Shown: one piece after another, positions 27,117-36,156 of the stretch
How positions within the stretch are numbered: the first letter of the stretch is position 1
Layout: every line of letters starts with the position of its first letter
Assembly (NCBI RefSeq): GCF_947387515.1
Contig: NZ_CANDOB010000001.1
Span: 682,001-746,000, forward strand
From: Alkalihalobacillus sp. CinArs1
GTDB taxonomy: Bacteria; Bacillota; Bacilli; Bacillales; Guptibacillaceae
Direction of reading: 5' to 3'
DNA length: 64,000 bases
Notes under the pieces: model-generated
What the model was told of the DNA's origin: nothing
The model's input: the letters and a program-made list of their open reading frames with translations, nothing else
The model's database searches: none
Made by a program: the position numbers and the translations under genes

Positions 27117-28487
27117 TTACCCCATTATTTTCTTTATTATTTTCAACCCGTTTTTAGCAGATGGGTAGCGGAAAGAGAAATCAAATTTGGTCGTTTGTTT
27201 TACGATACTCTTCGTATTAGAAAATGCATCGAAACTCGCCTTTCCATGGTAACTACCTGTTCCGCTCGTTCCAACTCCTCCAAACGGGAGATATGGTGAA
27301 ACAATGTGCATAAGGGTATCGTTCATACACCCTCCACCGAAAGAAAGGTTGTCTGTAATGTAATCCTGTTTCTCATCACTTTCAGAGAAGAAATAAAGAG
27401 CTAGTGGCTTCGGTCGTTTACGCACTTCCGTGACGACGTCCTGAAGGTCGTCAAATTCAAGGATCGGTAGCAACGGCCCAAAGATCTCATCTTGCATGAT
27501 GGGATCTTCCCATGAGATATTGTCGAGTAGCGTTGGAGCGATAACCCTCTCTTCTGCTTTATGTTGACCACCGATTATCACATCGCCATCGCTAAGAAAA
27601 CTCTTTAGTCTTTCAAAATGCTTATCACTTACAATATGCGCATATTTCTCATCTGATATTGGATCATCACCATAGAATTCGTATAGTACGTCCTGCATCT
27701 TCTTAAGTAAATCACTCTTAACGTCGCGATGAACGTAGAGATAGTCAGGCGCTATGCATGTTTGACCTGCATTCGTAAATTTCCCCCACATGATTCTCTT
27801 GGCAGCGAGGGTCAGATTTGCATCCTTCTCTACAATAGCAGGGCTTTTACCACCTAACTCAAGGGTAACGGGAATAAGCTGTTTCGCTGCTGCTTCCATG
27901 ACAATTTTTCCAACAGGGACGCTGCCAGTGAAAAAGATATGGTCGAACGGCTGCTTTAGCAGTTCCGTACTTACTTGAACCCCACCTTCGACGATCGAAA
28001 TATACTTCTCCTCAAAGTTCTCTCGAATCAACTTGGCAAGAACATGTGATACTGTTGGGGTAAGTTCAGAAGGTTTCAAAACTGCACAATTACCTGCAGC
28101 GATCGCTCCAACAAGTGGAGCAAGTTGAAGCTGAAACGGATAGTTCCAAGGTGCGATTATGAGCGTAACGCCGAAAGGTTCTGAATGAATATGGCTCTTT
28201 GATCCAATGTGCGTCATGGGTGTTTTAACACTTTCTGGCTTCATCCATTCCTTCAAATGCTTGATCGTGAACTTGATTTCCTCAAGAAGAAATCCGATTT
28301 CCGTCGTATAAGCTTCCCACTCTGATTTATGTAAATCCGTTTTCAATGCGTGTAGTACCTCTTCCTCATACTCCTTGATCGCATCCCTTAATTTTTCAAG
28401 CTGCTGCTTTCTAAAGCTAAACTCCTTTGTCTCGCCGGTATGAAAATAATCTTTATGGTTTCCAACCAAAGTAGGTATCGATGTCAT
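27117..28487 (-). CDS. Aldehyde dehydrogenase, class 3 type
   Basis: This NAD(P)-dependent enzyme oxidises aldehydes to acids. The catalytic cysteine is in FTNAGQTCIAPDY and the general base in LELGGKSPAI. The 456-residue length and lack of an N-terminal extension match the ALDH3 group, for which B. subtilis YwdH is a good model. The start at 28487 is preferred because AAAGGAG lies eight bases upstream. The C-terminus is basic and hydrophobic (FRYPSAKNGLKIIKKIMG), which could associate with membranes, as in fatty-aldehyde dehydrogenases. The substrate is unknown. Confidence 0.87.
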   Translation of the reverse strand: MTSIPTLVGNHKDYFHTGETKEFSFRKQQLEKLRDAIKEYEEEVLHALKTDLHKSEWEAYTTEIGFLLEEIKFTIKHLKEWMKPESVKTPMTHIGSKSHIHSEPFGVTLIIAPWNYPFQLQLAPLVGAIAAGNCAVLKPSELTPTVSHVLAKLIRENFEEKYISIVEGGVQVSTELLKQPFDHIFFTGSVPVGKIVMEAAAKQLIPVTLELGGKSPAIVEKDANLTLAAKRIMWGKFTNAGQTCIAPDYLYVHRDVKSDLLKKMQDVLYEFYGDDPISDEKYAHIVSDKHFERLKSFLSDGDVIIGGQHKAEERVIAPTLLDNISWEDPIMQDEIFGPLLPILEFDDLQDVVTEVRKRPKPLALYFFSESDEKQDYITDNLSFGGGCMNDTLMHIVSPYLPFGGVGTSGTGSYHGKASFDAFSNTKSIVKQTTKFDFSFRYPSAKNGLKIIKKIMG

Positions 28488-28652
28488 AGCGGTTACTCCT
28501 TTAACTCTCTTTTTGTTCTTAAGTTTAAACACTTAAACATAAGGTGTCAAATGATAACCTTCAAGTGAAGAAAGCTATGCAAAATCAGTTTAACATTTCT
28601 TTTCAGAGGGGAGAAACGTTGTATAAATAGATTTCTTATTATAGAAACTATA

Positions 28653-29066
28653 ATGAGTAAATCAAGGGAGGCAAGAATCATCGAAACACTTGGCCATCAT
28701 ATCATAGCTGAAATGTGGAATTGTAATAAAGAGAAATTGAACGATTTGGTTTTTATAGAAGAAACATTCGCTAAAGCTGCACTCGATTCTGGAGCGGAAA
28801 TCCGTGAAGTCGTTTTTCACCCTTTTGAACCACAGGGAATTAGCGGTGCTGTCATTATTGCTGAATCTCACCTCACGATTCATAGCTTCCCTGAGCATGG
28901 GTATGCCTCGATCGACGTTTATACTTGTGGTGATAAGATCGATCCTTCAGAAGCGACGGATATGATCGCAAAAGAGCTTGAGGCGAGCACTGTGCATTCC
29001 GTCAAAATCCCTCGAGGAACGGGAGAAATTAGAGTTAGGGAACTTGAGAAAAAAGGATTAGAATAA
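28653..29066 (+). CDS. speD: S-adenosylmethionine decarboxylase proenzyme
   Basis: This pyruvoyl enzyme makes decarboxylated SAM for spermidine synthesis. The self-cleavage site is [13 protein letters not shown], cutting between Glu and Ser to give the pyruvoyl group; the catalytic YTCGD segment follows. The start is odd. The only in-frame ATG (28653) has no ribosome site and overlaps a TATAAT sequence, while AAGGGAGG at 28664-28671 lies eight bases before an ATC codon at 28680 that aligns with Met1 of the B. subtilis enzyme. The nine extra N-terminal residues may therefore not exist. A terminator follows. Confidence 0.93.
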   Translation: MSKSREARIIETLGHHIIAEMWNCNKEKLNDLVFIEETFAKAALDSGAEIREVVFHPFEPQGISGAVIIAESHLTIHSFPEHGYASIDVYTCGDKIDPSEATDMIAKELEASTVHSVKIPRGTGEIRVRELEKKGLE

Positions 29067-29098
29067 CAAACAAAGTGCGGTTTACGCACTTTGTTTTA
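29067..29098. terminator. Terminator between speD and sqhC
   Basis: AACAAAGTGCG and CGCACTTTGTT form an 11-bp stem followed by TTATTTT; the convergent sqhC stop lies at its edge. Confidence 0.88.
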
Positions 29099-30901
29099 TT
29101 TTCCAAGTAGTTTGTAGTATTTCGAGAGTGTAAGGAGCGGCCAAATCAACTCATAGCTATGGTATTGAATATAGAAGCTACCCGCTAACCCCGCACCGGT
29201 AGGATACGTTCGTTCTTTTTCTGTGTGATTCCTGAGAAGATAATCGATTCCCCTCTTAACTTCGATGGTATCTCCTTCGAAACCCATCAACGCCTCAACA
29301 GCCCAAGCAGTTTGAGAAGGTGTGCTATGAGCGAGTGCAACGTATGATTTTTTCACATTGCTAGAACAAGACTCTCCCCACCCTCCATCATCACGCTGTA
29401 TCCTCTTAAGAAACTCTAAGCCTTTTCTTACTGTGGGATGATCTTCTCTTACTTCAGCAGCTTTTAATCCTGTGAGTGCTGCCCACGTACCGTAAATATA
29501 GTAAATCCCCCATCTGCCATACCATGAGCCATCAACTTTCTGATTTTTCACAAGCCAATCGATCGCCCTTTTTATGACTGGGTGAGTTCGTTCCAACCCT
29601 GCACTATTGCATAGGAATTCGACTGTTCTACCCGTTAGATCCGCTGTCGAGTTATCAGGGAAAGAGGAGTCAGCTCCATCGATAGGGATATCTTTTAATA
29701 AAAGTGCTTTTCGGTCAGGTTCAAACGCAGGCCACCCTCCATCGTTATTCTGCATGCTGATCAACCAGTTCGTTCCCTTTTGCCAAGCAGAGTGTATACC
29801 TTCATCAAAAGGTATATATCTTTTGATTGCCCTTAAAGCTGCAGAAGTATCATCGATGTCTGGATGAAAGGTGTTCCCTTCAGAAAACCCCCATCCACCT
29901 GGCTCGATGTTTGGTCTCGTTATTGCCCAATCACCTTTTCGGTCTTGCTGATGATGTAGAAGGTAGTTAGCCGAATTTATTCTCATTGGAGACTCATATG
30001 AAACACCTGCTTCATCAAGAACACACGACATTAAAGCCGTGTCCCACATCGTCGAAGGGGAATTCTGAAGATGTGACTCAGACTTCCACACCATCTTCTT
30101 TAATCCATTCATTGCATTCATAATGGTTGGTGAGTGGCGATCATACCCAAGTGCAAGCATCGCATAGATCATGAAAAACGTAGCTGTAGCGTAATTGAAC
30201 AACGTTCCATCAGATTCTATACGCTGCAGCATGTATTGTTCCACTCTTTTTCTTGCAAGAAATAGTAAGTTAGCAGGTAAATTGAGTACGGACTCTCTAA
30301 CCTCGTGCCGTTCTCTACTTACAAGCTCTGTAAGATCTGGTGTCCACTTCGTTTGAAGGGTATATTTTTTATCTTGCATAATAATGATTGGAGCAAAATG
30401 AATGCGAGCATACGAACTTAAGTCATAAAACGAAATCGGAAATGATTCTGGTATGAGCATGAAGAGCATAGGAAAGTGAAATAAATTTGGCCAAGGGATA
30501 TGACCATGTATAGCCAAAAACACTTTCGTTAACGAGTCCGTTCTACTTAGCCCACCACTCTTTAGAATGTAGTACCGCGCGCTTTCTAACCTTTCGCTCG
30601 ATACCTTACCAGAAAATAACAAGCTGTGATAGGCCTGTACAGTCGCAGAGAGATTTCCCTCTTCTTCATCATGGTAGAGTTTCCAGCACCCCGAAGGATC
30701 TTGCTGTTCTAAAAGACGCTCTACTAGTGCTTGCAGTAATTCTTCTTCCTGTAACTCCAGGGTTTTGATTAAAACAATCATGGCTGCATCCGTTAGGAGA
30801 CTATTTTCAAAGCAATAGCGAAACGCGCCATCCTCCCCTTGAGAAGAGTGCGCCAACCGAATAAACTCTTCTATTCGTTTCTCTACTCGACGTTTCCTCA
30901 T
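29096..30901 (-). CDS. sqhC: Squalene-hopene-cyclase family enzyme (tetraprenyl-beta-curcumene cyclase type)
   Basis: This terpene cyclase is a class II, protonation-initiated enzyme. The catalytic DXDD motif is DIDDTSAALRAI (about residue 345), and several QW repeats are visible, such as QQDPSGCW, NDGGWPAFE, KVDGSWYGRWG and DDGGWGES. At 601 residues it resembles the B. subtilis SqhC, which cyclises tetraprenyl-beta-curcumene to sesquarterpenes, more than true hopene synthases. AGGAGG lies eight bases before the ATG at 30901. The exact substrate is inferred from genus and length. Confidence 0.85.
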   Translation of the reverse strand: MRKRRVEKRIEEFIRLAHSSQGEDGAFRYCFENSLLTDAAMIVLIKTLELQEEELLQALVERLLEQQDPSGCWKLYHDEEEGNLSATVQAYHSLLFSGKVSSERLESARYYILKSGGLSRTDSLTKVFLAIHGHIPWPNLFHFPMLFMLIPESFPISFYDLSSYARIHFAPIIIMQDKKYTLQTKWTPDLTELVSRERHEVRESVLNLPANLLFLARKRVEQYMLQRIESDGTLFNYATATFFMIYAMLALGYDRHSPTIMNAMNGLKKMVWKSESHLQNSPSTMWDTALMSCVLDEAGVSYESPMRINSANYLLHHQQDRKGDWAITRPNIEPGGWGFSEGNTFHPDIDDTSAALRAIKRYIPFDEGIHSAWQKGTNWLISMQNNDGGWPAFEPDRKALLLKDIPIDGADSSFPDNSTADLTGRTVEFLCNSAGLERTHPVIKRAIDWLVKNQKVDGSWYGRWGIYYIYGTWAALTGLKAAEVREDHPTVRKGLEFLKRIQRDDGGWGESCSSNVKKSYVALAHSTPSQTAWAVEALMGFEGDTIEVKRGIDYLLRNHTEKERTYPTGAGLAGSFYIQYHSYELIWPLLTLSKYYKLLGK

Positions 30902-31047
30902 AAGATTGCTCCTCCTGTGAACCATAGAGTTAACGCATCTTATTCAAAATTTATTCGAACGTTCATTTATCATGTATTGTAAATTTTTGAAACTTGTGTA
31001 AAATTCATACGTATGTACAAAGAGAGGGAATGAGGGGGGAGGAAAAA

Positions 31048-32559
31048 ATGAAAAAATTAGCATTACCTATCGGTGCCGGTCTTATCATCTTATTGTTTGT
31101 TTTTCTTCACCAGCTGAACACCATTCAACAGCAACCTGACGACGGCTGGAGCAGAACGATGGAATTGGGATTATCGATTGAAGATAATGAGGTATTTGTT
31201 ACAAACGAAGAAAAATCCACAGATATTTATGTTCCTGGAGATCCGGTAAGGAAAATTAATGTTGATGAACAGCTCGAGGCGTCATCCTCGAATTTAAATT
31301 TCAGCATTCCTGAAGGCTATTCTTTTTATATTGATGAGGATCAAGCCATCTATAAAGAAGGGGATCAGCTCATCTATTCAAAGGGAGGAACTAAAAATTC
31401 GATCTTGAACGCTGTCGAAGGCATAAACGCCTCACCCAATGGTGCCATAGCATGGTCAAAGCACACGCTTTACCTTATTAGCCCTAACGGACAAATAAAA
31501 AATGAAGTGGGATTTGATCAGGAAGAGCAAGTTCGAAATGCAGTGATAACAGAAGATGATAATGTTATCCTACATGCTTTAACGGGCACTACAAACAGAA
31601 TCTACTATGTTAAACCAGATAAATCACCTGAACTCATAATGGAAACCAAACTTGTTGCAGGCGACCACTACAGTAATTTTCAAGCTGTAGAGAAAGAAGA
31701 AACGACTGCCTTCACGTATACCGTTTTTGCTACAAGAAACGGATCTAAAATTATCAATACATATTACGCCGAAAGTTCAGGGGAAGGAGAAACCGACTCA
31801 AAACTTCTCAAAATCTATAATTCTGAAACAGGGAATACATTTTCTAAGCCAAGTTATTTTACACTCGGCATTAAAGACGGTGAACCAACGGTCTTCTTCA
31901 GCGCAAACGATAACATCTCTCCAAAAAAATCTGTTGTAAGCATTTATGAAGCAAAGATGGATGAAGAAGGAGAGTGGGTAGCTTCTCGCAGGAGTACGAG
32001 CGATGAACTTTCGATCAGACCGATCAGTTTAACAGGAGATGCGATCGTTTGGTTAGACAGAGAAAAATCCGGTTACGAATTGCATGGTGCTTCTACATCA
32101 GAAACAGTCATTGAGGATAGCACGAAAACCAGTGGCCAAGATATCAAACTAGCTATTTTCGACACATTCTCAGCAATCGTGGGTATGTTTGCGATGCTTG
32201 CATTCTCTTTTGGATTTCTTATCCTGCCAGCATTCGCTCTTATGTACCTATATTTTTCAAACACTGCTGCACTCGAACAGGATAAGCCTTGGGTTGAATG
32301 GACAATCGTACTGCTTTTCGTAGGGTCACAAATTGCCTTTTTACCATCCATCCTTGATGGACCATTTCAATATCTTGCACCGAGTTACTTAATATTCCCA
32401 GGTGCTGGCTATGTATGGCCACTCGTAATTTTTGGAATATCCTATATGATCAGTAGACTTGGTCAAGACCACGAATGGACGATTTTACAAAAAACATCTT
32501 ACCAACTTGGAATTAACCTCGGAATCGTCGTCCTTTTGTTAGGACCATATATCCTTTAA
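31048..32559 (+). CDS. Unknown envelope protein: N-anchor, extracellular domain, four C-terminal helices
   Basis: I recognise no family. Residues 4-22 form a membrane anchor. Residues 30-370 are hydrophilic, beta-rich and repetitive, suggesting a beta-propeller outside the cell (for example EGYSFYIDEDQAIYKEGDQ). Four hydrophobic segments follow from about residue 375 to the end (FSAIVGMFAMLAFSFGFLIL is the first). The start is set by GGGGGGAGG eight bases before ATG 31048, giving 503 residues. It diverges from sqhC and has its own strong terminator. Confidence 0.75.
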   Translation: MKKLALPIGAGLIILLFVFLHQLNTIQQQPDDGWSRTMELGLSIEDNEVFVTNEEKSTDIYVPGDPVRKINVDEQLEASSSNLNFSIPEGYSFYIDEDQAIYKEGDQLIYSKGGTKNSILNAVEGINASPNGAIAWSKHTLYLISPNGQIKNEVGFDQEEQVRNAVITEDDNVILHALTGTTNRIYYVKPDKSPELIMETKLVAGDHYSNFQAVEKEETTAFTYTVFATRNGSKIINTYYAESSGEGETDSKLLKIYNSETGNTFSKPSYFTLGIKDGEPTVFFSANDNISPKKSVVSIYEAKMDEEGEWVASRRSTSDELSIRPISLTGDAIVWLDREKSGYELHGASTSETVIEDSTKTSGQDIKLAIFDTFSAIVGMFAMLAFSFGFLILPAFALMYLYFSNTAALEQDKPWVEWTIVLLFVGSQIAFLPSILDGPFQYLAPSYLIFPGAGYVWPLVIFGISYMISRLGQDHEWTILQKTSYQLGINLGIVVLLLGPYIL

Positions 32560-32560
32560 C

Positions 32561-32598
32561 AATAAAACTTGCTCGGACTAGTCCGAGCAAGTTTTATT
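32561..32598. terminator. Bidirectional terminator
   Basis: AATAAAACTTGCTCGGAC and its exact complement form an 18-bp stem around TA between the convergent envelope-protein and proC genes. Confidence 0.92.
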
Positions 32599-33388
32599 TT
32601 GCTTGTTCTTTTGCTTTTCGATTAACCGCTAGCACAGCTTCATTAAGTAACTCATCAAAATGAGCTTCTTTAAGAACATCCAAACCTGCTGCAGTCGCTC
32701 CTCCTGGCGTTGTTACTTGATCGCGGAGAGCACTTGCCTCCCTACCGTCTTTTAACATCGCTACGGATCCGTACATCATTTGTACCACAAGTTTCGTTGC
32801 TTGCTCTGACGTTAATCCATATGTTTTCGCTGTTTGTTGGAGAGCTTCTGCGAATTGATAAACAAATGCAGGTGCACTGCCTGTGACAGCGGTCAACTTG
32901 TGGATCTGTTCTTCAGAAAGCTCTTCAGAATGCCCGATTGCGTCCAAAATGAGTTGCAGGGATGCTCGGTCATCCTCAGTAACACGTTTTCCACAAGCAA
33001 AGATTGACATAGACTCCTTCACATCGGCTGCAGTATTTGGCATGATCCATGCCACAGGACTTTGAGGTAATGCTTCTTCAAGTTGAGTTGGTCCAATACC
33101 TGCAGCTACAGTAATAATGAGCTGACTCGTCACAAAGCCCGATAACTCTTTCAATACAGCAGGGTGACTTGCAGGAGGTACTGCGAGAATAACAACGTCG
33201 TGATTTGAAACAACATCCTGCCATTTTGCAGTTTCAACATGATATGTATCTTTTAGATGAGCTAGTCTTCTGCTATCTGATCGATTAGAGATCGTGACGG
33301 TGCCAATGTGACCTGATTGTTTAAGTCCAGAAAAAATGGCTTCTGCCATACGACCAGCGCCAATAAATAGAATGTTAGGTTTCTTCAT
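32594..33388 (-). CDS. proC: Pyrroline-5-carboxylate reductase
   Basis: This enzyme reduces pyrroline-5-carboxylate to proline with NAD(P)H, the last step of proline synthesis; proB and proA are 17 kb to the right. The Rossmann motif is FIGAGRMAEAI, the mid-protein signature is VTGSAPAFVYQFAEAL, and the C-terminal family signature includes TTPGGATAAGLDVL. AAGGAGG places the start at 33388 (264 residues). B. subtilis has several paralogues (ProI, ProH, ProG); which one this matches is not clear. Confidence 0.92.
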   Translation of the reverse strand: MKKPNILFIGAGRMAEAIFSGLKQSGHIGTVTISNRSDSRRLAHLKDTYHVETAKWQDVVSNHDVVILAVPPASHPAVLKELSGFVTSQLIITVAAGIGPTQLEEALPQSPVAWIMPNTAADVKESMSIFACGKRVTEDDRASLQLILDAIGHSEELSEEQIHKLTAVTGSAPAFVYQFAEALQQTAKTYGLTSEQATKLVVQMMYGSVAMLKDGREASALRDQVTTPGGATAAGLDVLKEAHFDELLNEAVLAVNRKAKEQAK

Positions 33389-33440
33389 ATAGGCCTCCTT
33401 CCACATTTTCTTCTATACTATATCAAAACTATGATCAAAG

Positions 33441-33467
33441 ATAAAAACGCTGGTATAAACCAGCGTC
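33441..33467 (-). terminator. Intrinsic terminator
   Basis: ACGCTGGT and ACCAGCGT pair around TATAA; five A on the plus strand give the minus-strand T tail. It follows the possible broken gene at 33491-33639. Confidence 0.75.
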
Positions 33468-33490
33468 AGTTTGTAGAGAAAACGATGTCT

Positions 33491-33639
33491 TTATTCTGTT
33501 CTCCCAATGCCGTAGTCGATGACGATCGCATGCTTTCCGCATACGAACGTCTCTCCTACTTGAAGGGAATAAATCCAAAACGAACATTCCTTCCCAATGG
33601 TTTAACAGATGAATTTGGAAGGAGATTCTGACCATCCAT
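33491..33639 (-). pseudogene. Possible frameshifted small gene
   Basis: A minus-strand ATG at 33639, with TTGAGG upstream, opens a frame (MDGQNLLPNSSVKPLG...) that stops after 27 codons. A one-base backward shift at that stop leads into a second protein-like stretch (VGETFVCGKHAIVIDYGIG) ending at 33491, just before a terminator. The total is one base short of 50 codons. It could be a small gene damaged by a one-base deletion. A plus-strand frame over the same bases has no ribosome site. Confidence 0.3.
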
Positions 33640-33735
33640 ATATTCCTCAAACTTAATTGGAGCGGAAATAATGGACTACTCTGCAATACCAAAACTGTTT
33701 CAACACTCTAACGCTGTTATAACCAGCGCTTTTAG

Positions 33736-35379
33736 TTACCAAAACTTAAATCCTGGGGAACTTGGCGGTGCGTGTTCGATCATGTGCACAACCGGAACCG
33801 TGTATGCAACGAGAATGAGAATCGTAGCTACTGTCAGCCAAAGCCTCCAATTTTCAAGGATAACTGGTGTTCTTTCAGCTCGATCGGCAACTGTTCCTAT
33901 TGGGAAGTCTTCTTTTCCTTTTGGAGCAAAAAATGCAAGATCAGTCAGAATAAACATCAATAATAAAATAGCAATAAATAATATCGAGCCCCCAAGTGCC
34001 ATCGTAACTTCATATGGAATCCATCCTAGAGCATCCGGGTGATCTTGATAGGTTGTGTAAGCTGTTCTTCTAGGAGCACCGAGTAACCCAACAGTATGCA
34101 TAGCACCTGACATGAAGAACATTCCAACTGCCCAAAGAATCGTTTGTAAGTTTGCAAGACTGTGCATTCTTCCTGTTAGTACTCTGCCTGTAAGGTGCGG
34201 AATCAACCAATACGCAATTCCAAAGAACGTCAATGCAACACTAGAAGCAACTGTAAGATGGAAGTGTCCAGTTACCCATAACGTGTTATGAACGATTTGG
34301 TTCATCTGGTTACTTGCATTGATGATTCCTCCTGCGCCTGCAGGAACGAAAATCAGCATACCGACCATAGGAGCAAAGAATCGTGCATCTCTCCATGGAA
34401 GCTTCTTAAACCACCCGAACAACCCAGATGCTCCCTTTTTACGTCCAGAGATTTCAAACGTAGCGAACAATGAGAATGCTGTCATCAAAGAAGGAACGAT
34501 AACCATAAAAGTTAAGACTACCTGTAAGAATTTCCAGAACGGAGAAATTCCTGACTCTAGTAACTGATGGTGAAAGCCTACTGGAATTGAGAACAGTAGA
34601 AATAAAACGAATGATAAACGTGCTAGAGCGTCACTAAATATTTTCCCTCCGATGATTTCAGGAATAATGACATACCAACACACGTACGCAGGAAGTAACC
34701 AAAAATAAACGAGAGGATGACCAAAATACCAAAACAGCGTACGACTAAGTAAGATGTTGATGCCATCTACCCATCCAAATGACCAAGGAATAAATTGAAA
34801 GAGTACTGATGCAGCGACACCTATTGTAGCGACAAACCATAAAACCATCGTCATGACAGCCATAAAAGCAAACAGTGGAGAGAGTTTTTTCTTTGATACC
34901 TTTTTACAAATATAATAGTGACTACACATTGCCCCGCCAGCTAACCAAGTGCCAATAATAAAGAACGTTAATCCAATATAAAACAAGGGAGAAGCCTTCA
35001 ATGGGGCATAAAATGTGTAAAGCACAGTACCTTCATTTAATAAAATCATAACGGTCGTTAAGACTGTTCCGATCGTCATGACGACAAATCCCAGCCATGC
35101 CATTCTAAACGGTTGATCGTAAAACTTTCCTAACGTTCTGCTTAGACCAGCGTAAAAGAATCCAATAATAAAATAGGTTGTAAAAACAAGTGCGAGTAAG
35201 ATTCCATGAGCTGTGAGTAATTGATAATAGCCTATCCCTGCAGGAAGCTGAACCGTTCCACTTCTTACAAGAGTTTGAAGCAGTCCAGCAATACCTCCTA
35301 GTAGTACCGCTGCAAATGCAACATAAATGTGTGCCATACTAAGCTTTGCATCTGCACGATCAACAACTTGACTTATCAT
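33736..35379 (-). CDS. ba3-type cytochrome c oxidase subunit I
   Basis: This is the catalytic subunit of a B-family heme-copper oxidase, which reduces oxygen to water and pumps protons. Twelve or more membrane helices are predicted. Heme and CuB ligands are in YFGHPLVYFWLLPAY and TGHFHLTVASSVAL, with an early histidine in LTAHGILLALV. Length is 547. The start at 35379 overlaps the subunit II stop (ATGA) and has GGAGGTG upstream. It is the third gene of the operon starting at 36023, with an FNR box before it. Confidence 0.92.
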   Translation of the reverse strand: MISQVVDRADAKLSMAHIYVAFAAVLLGGIAGLLQTLVRSGTVQLPAGIGYYQLLTAHGILLALVFTTYFIIGFFYAGLSRTLGKFYDQPFRMAWLGFVVMTIGTVLTTVMILLNEGTVLYTFYAPLKASPLFYIGLTFFIIGTWLAGGAMCSHYYICKKVSKKKLSPLFAFMAVMTMVLWFVATIGVAASVLFQFIPWSFGWVDGINILLSRTLFWYFGHPLVYFWLLPAYVCWYVIIPEIIGGKIFSDALARLSFVLFLLFSIPVGFHHQLLESGISPFWKFLQVVLTFMVIVPSLMTAFSLFATFEISGRKKGASGLFGWFKKLPWRDARFFAPMVGMLIFVPAGAGGIINASNQMNQIVHNTLWVTGHFHLTVASSVALTFFGIAYWLIPHLTGRVLTGRMHSLANLQTILWAVGMFFMSGAMHTVGLLGAPRRTAYTTYQDHPDALGWIPYEVTMALGGSILFIAILLLMFILTDLAFFAPKGKEDFPIGTVADRAERTPVILENWRLWLTVATILILVAYTVPVVHMIEHAPPSSPGFKFW

Positions 35380-35849
35380 TCGATCACCTCCAGAGGCACG
35401 CCCATCGCCTGGTGTCCGACTCCGCAATATTCATTACATAAAATTAAGAATTGACCCACATCGTCAAACGTATGAGTAATTTTATTTACGTGACCAGGAG
35501 TGACCATCATATTCACGTTTGTCTTTGGAATTTGAAATCCATGCACAACGTCTTTACTTGTTACCGTAAAATGAACAGTCGCTCCTTTCGGGATTTTCAA
35601 GTCTTGAACAGATTGAAATGTGAACGCTTGAGCAATCATTACCAATTCGTATTCGTTTTCTCCAATCTTTTTTAAGCCTGGTTCGTCGAATGGAGCCGTA
35701 ATATCAACTTCTTGAGGATCTAAAATTTCATCATCACTCGGCGGTGTGTGACCCATTGCAAATGCATTGATACCGATAATCAGTAAAAAGACGACTAATG
35801 TTCCACTTCCGACAATTAACCAGATTTTCTCAAACTTATGAATGTGCAT
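35376..35849 (-). CDS. ba3-type cytochrome c oxidase subunit II
   Basis: This subunit has one N-terminal membrane helix and an extracytoplasmic CuA domain that takes electrons from cytochrome c. The CuA ligands are visible: the histidine in VVHGFQIP and CNEYCGVGHQAMG near the C-terminus. At 157 residues it is short, as in B-family (ba3) oxidases. GGAGGG lies six bases before the ATG. Confidence 0.92.
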   Translation of the reverse strand: MHIHKFEKIWLIVGSGTLVVFLLIIGINAFAMGHTPPSDDEILDPQEVDITAPFDEPGLKKIGENEYELVMIAQAFTFQSVQDLKIPKGATVHFTVTSKDVVHGFQIPKTNVNMMVTPGHVNKITHTFDDVGQFLILCNEYCGVGHQAMGVPLEVIE

Positions 35850-35864
35850 ATTCTTCCCTCCTGA

Positions 35865-36023
35865 TTAAAACCTCGCTACATATAAGCAGTAAACAGCTCC
35901 CCATGATAGAACGATAAAACCACCTACCATAAAGACAGAAATAATTGTTCCTTTAAGATCTTCTTCACTTTTCTCAACCTTTACTGAACGGTGAGCTTCA
36001 CTTTTACTATCAACAAGTTTCAA
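35865..36023 (-). CDS. Cytochrome c oxidase subunit IIa
   Basis: This 52-residue single-span protein (GTIISVFMVGGFIVLSWGAVYCLYVA) is the small IIa subunit that supplies the missing first helix of subunit II in ba3 oxidases. The start is TTG, placed by GGGGGGAGAG five bases upstream; longer in-frame starts lack a ribosome site. It heads the operon and lies about 60 bases after a perfect FNR box. Confidence 0.8.
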   Translation of the reverse strand: MKLVDSKSEAHRSVKVEKSEEDLKGTIISVFMVGGFIVLSWGAVYCLYVARF

Positions 36024-36081
36024 TTCTCTCCCCCCTAACTCAATGTCTACTCTTAGTTTAGGAGATGGAAGGAGTAGCATC

Positions 36082-36097
36082 TGTGACATATATCACA
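36082..36097. promoter_or_regulatory. FNR box upstream of the ba3 oxidase operon
   Basis: TGTGA-CATATA-TCACA is a perfect match to the Bacillus FNR consensus TGTGA-N6-TCACA. A second, shorter palindrome, GTGAATTTCAC, lies at 36104-36114. The fnr gene is directly upstream on the same strand. Confidence 0.8.
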
Positions 36098-36117
36098 AAC
36101 ATGGTGAATTTCACACA

Positions 36118-36156
36118 AAAAAAAGAGGGTATAAGAGATCATGATCTCTTACACCC
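36118..36156 (-). terminator. Terminator of fnr
   Basis: TAAGAGATCA and TGATCTCTTA form a palindromic stem flanked by GGGT/ACCC pairs, followed by eight T on the minus strand. Confidence 0.88.
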
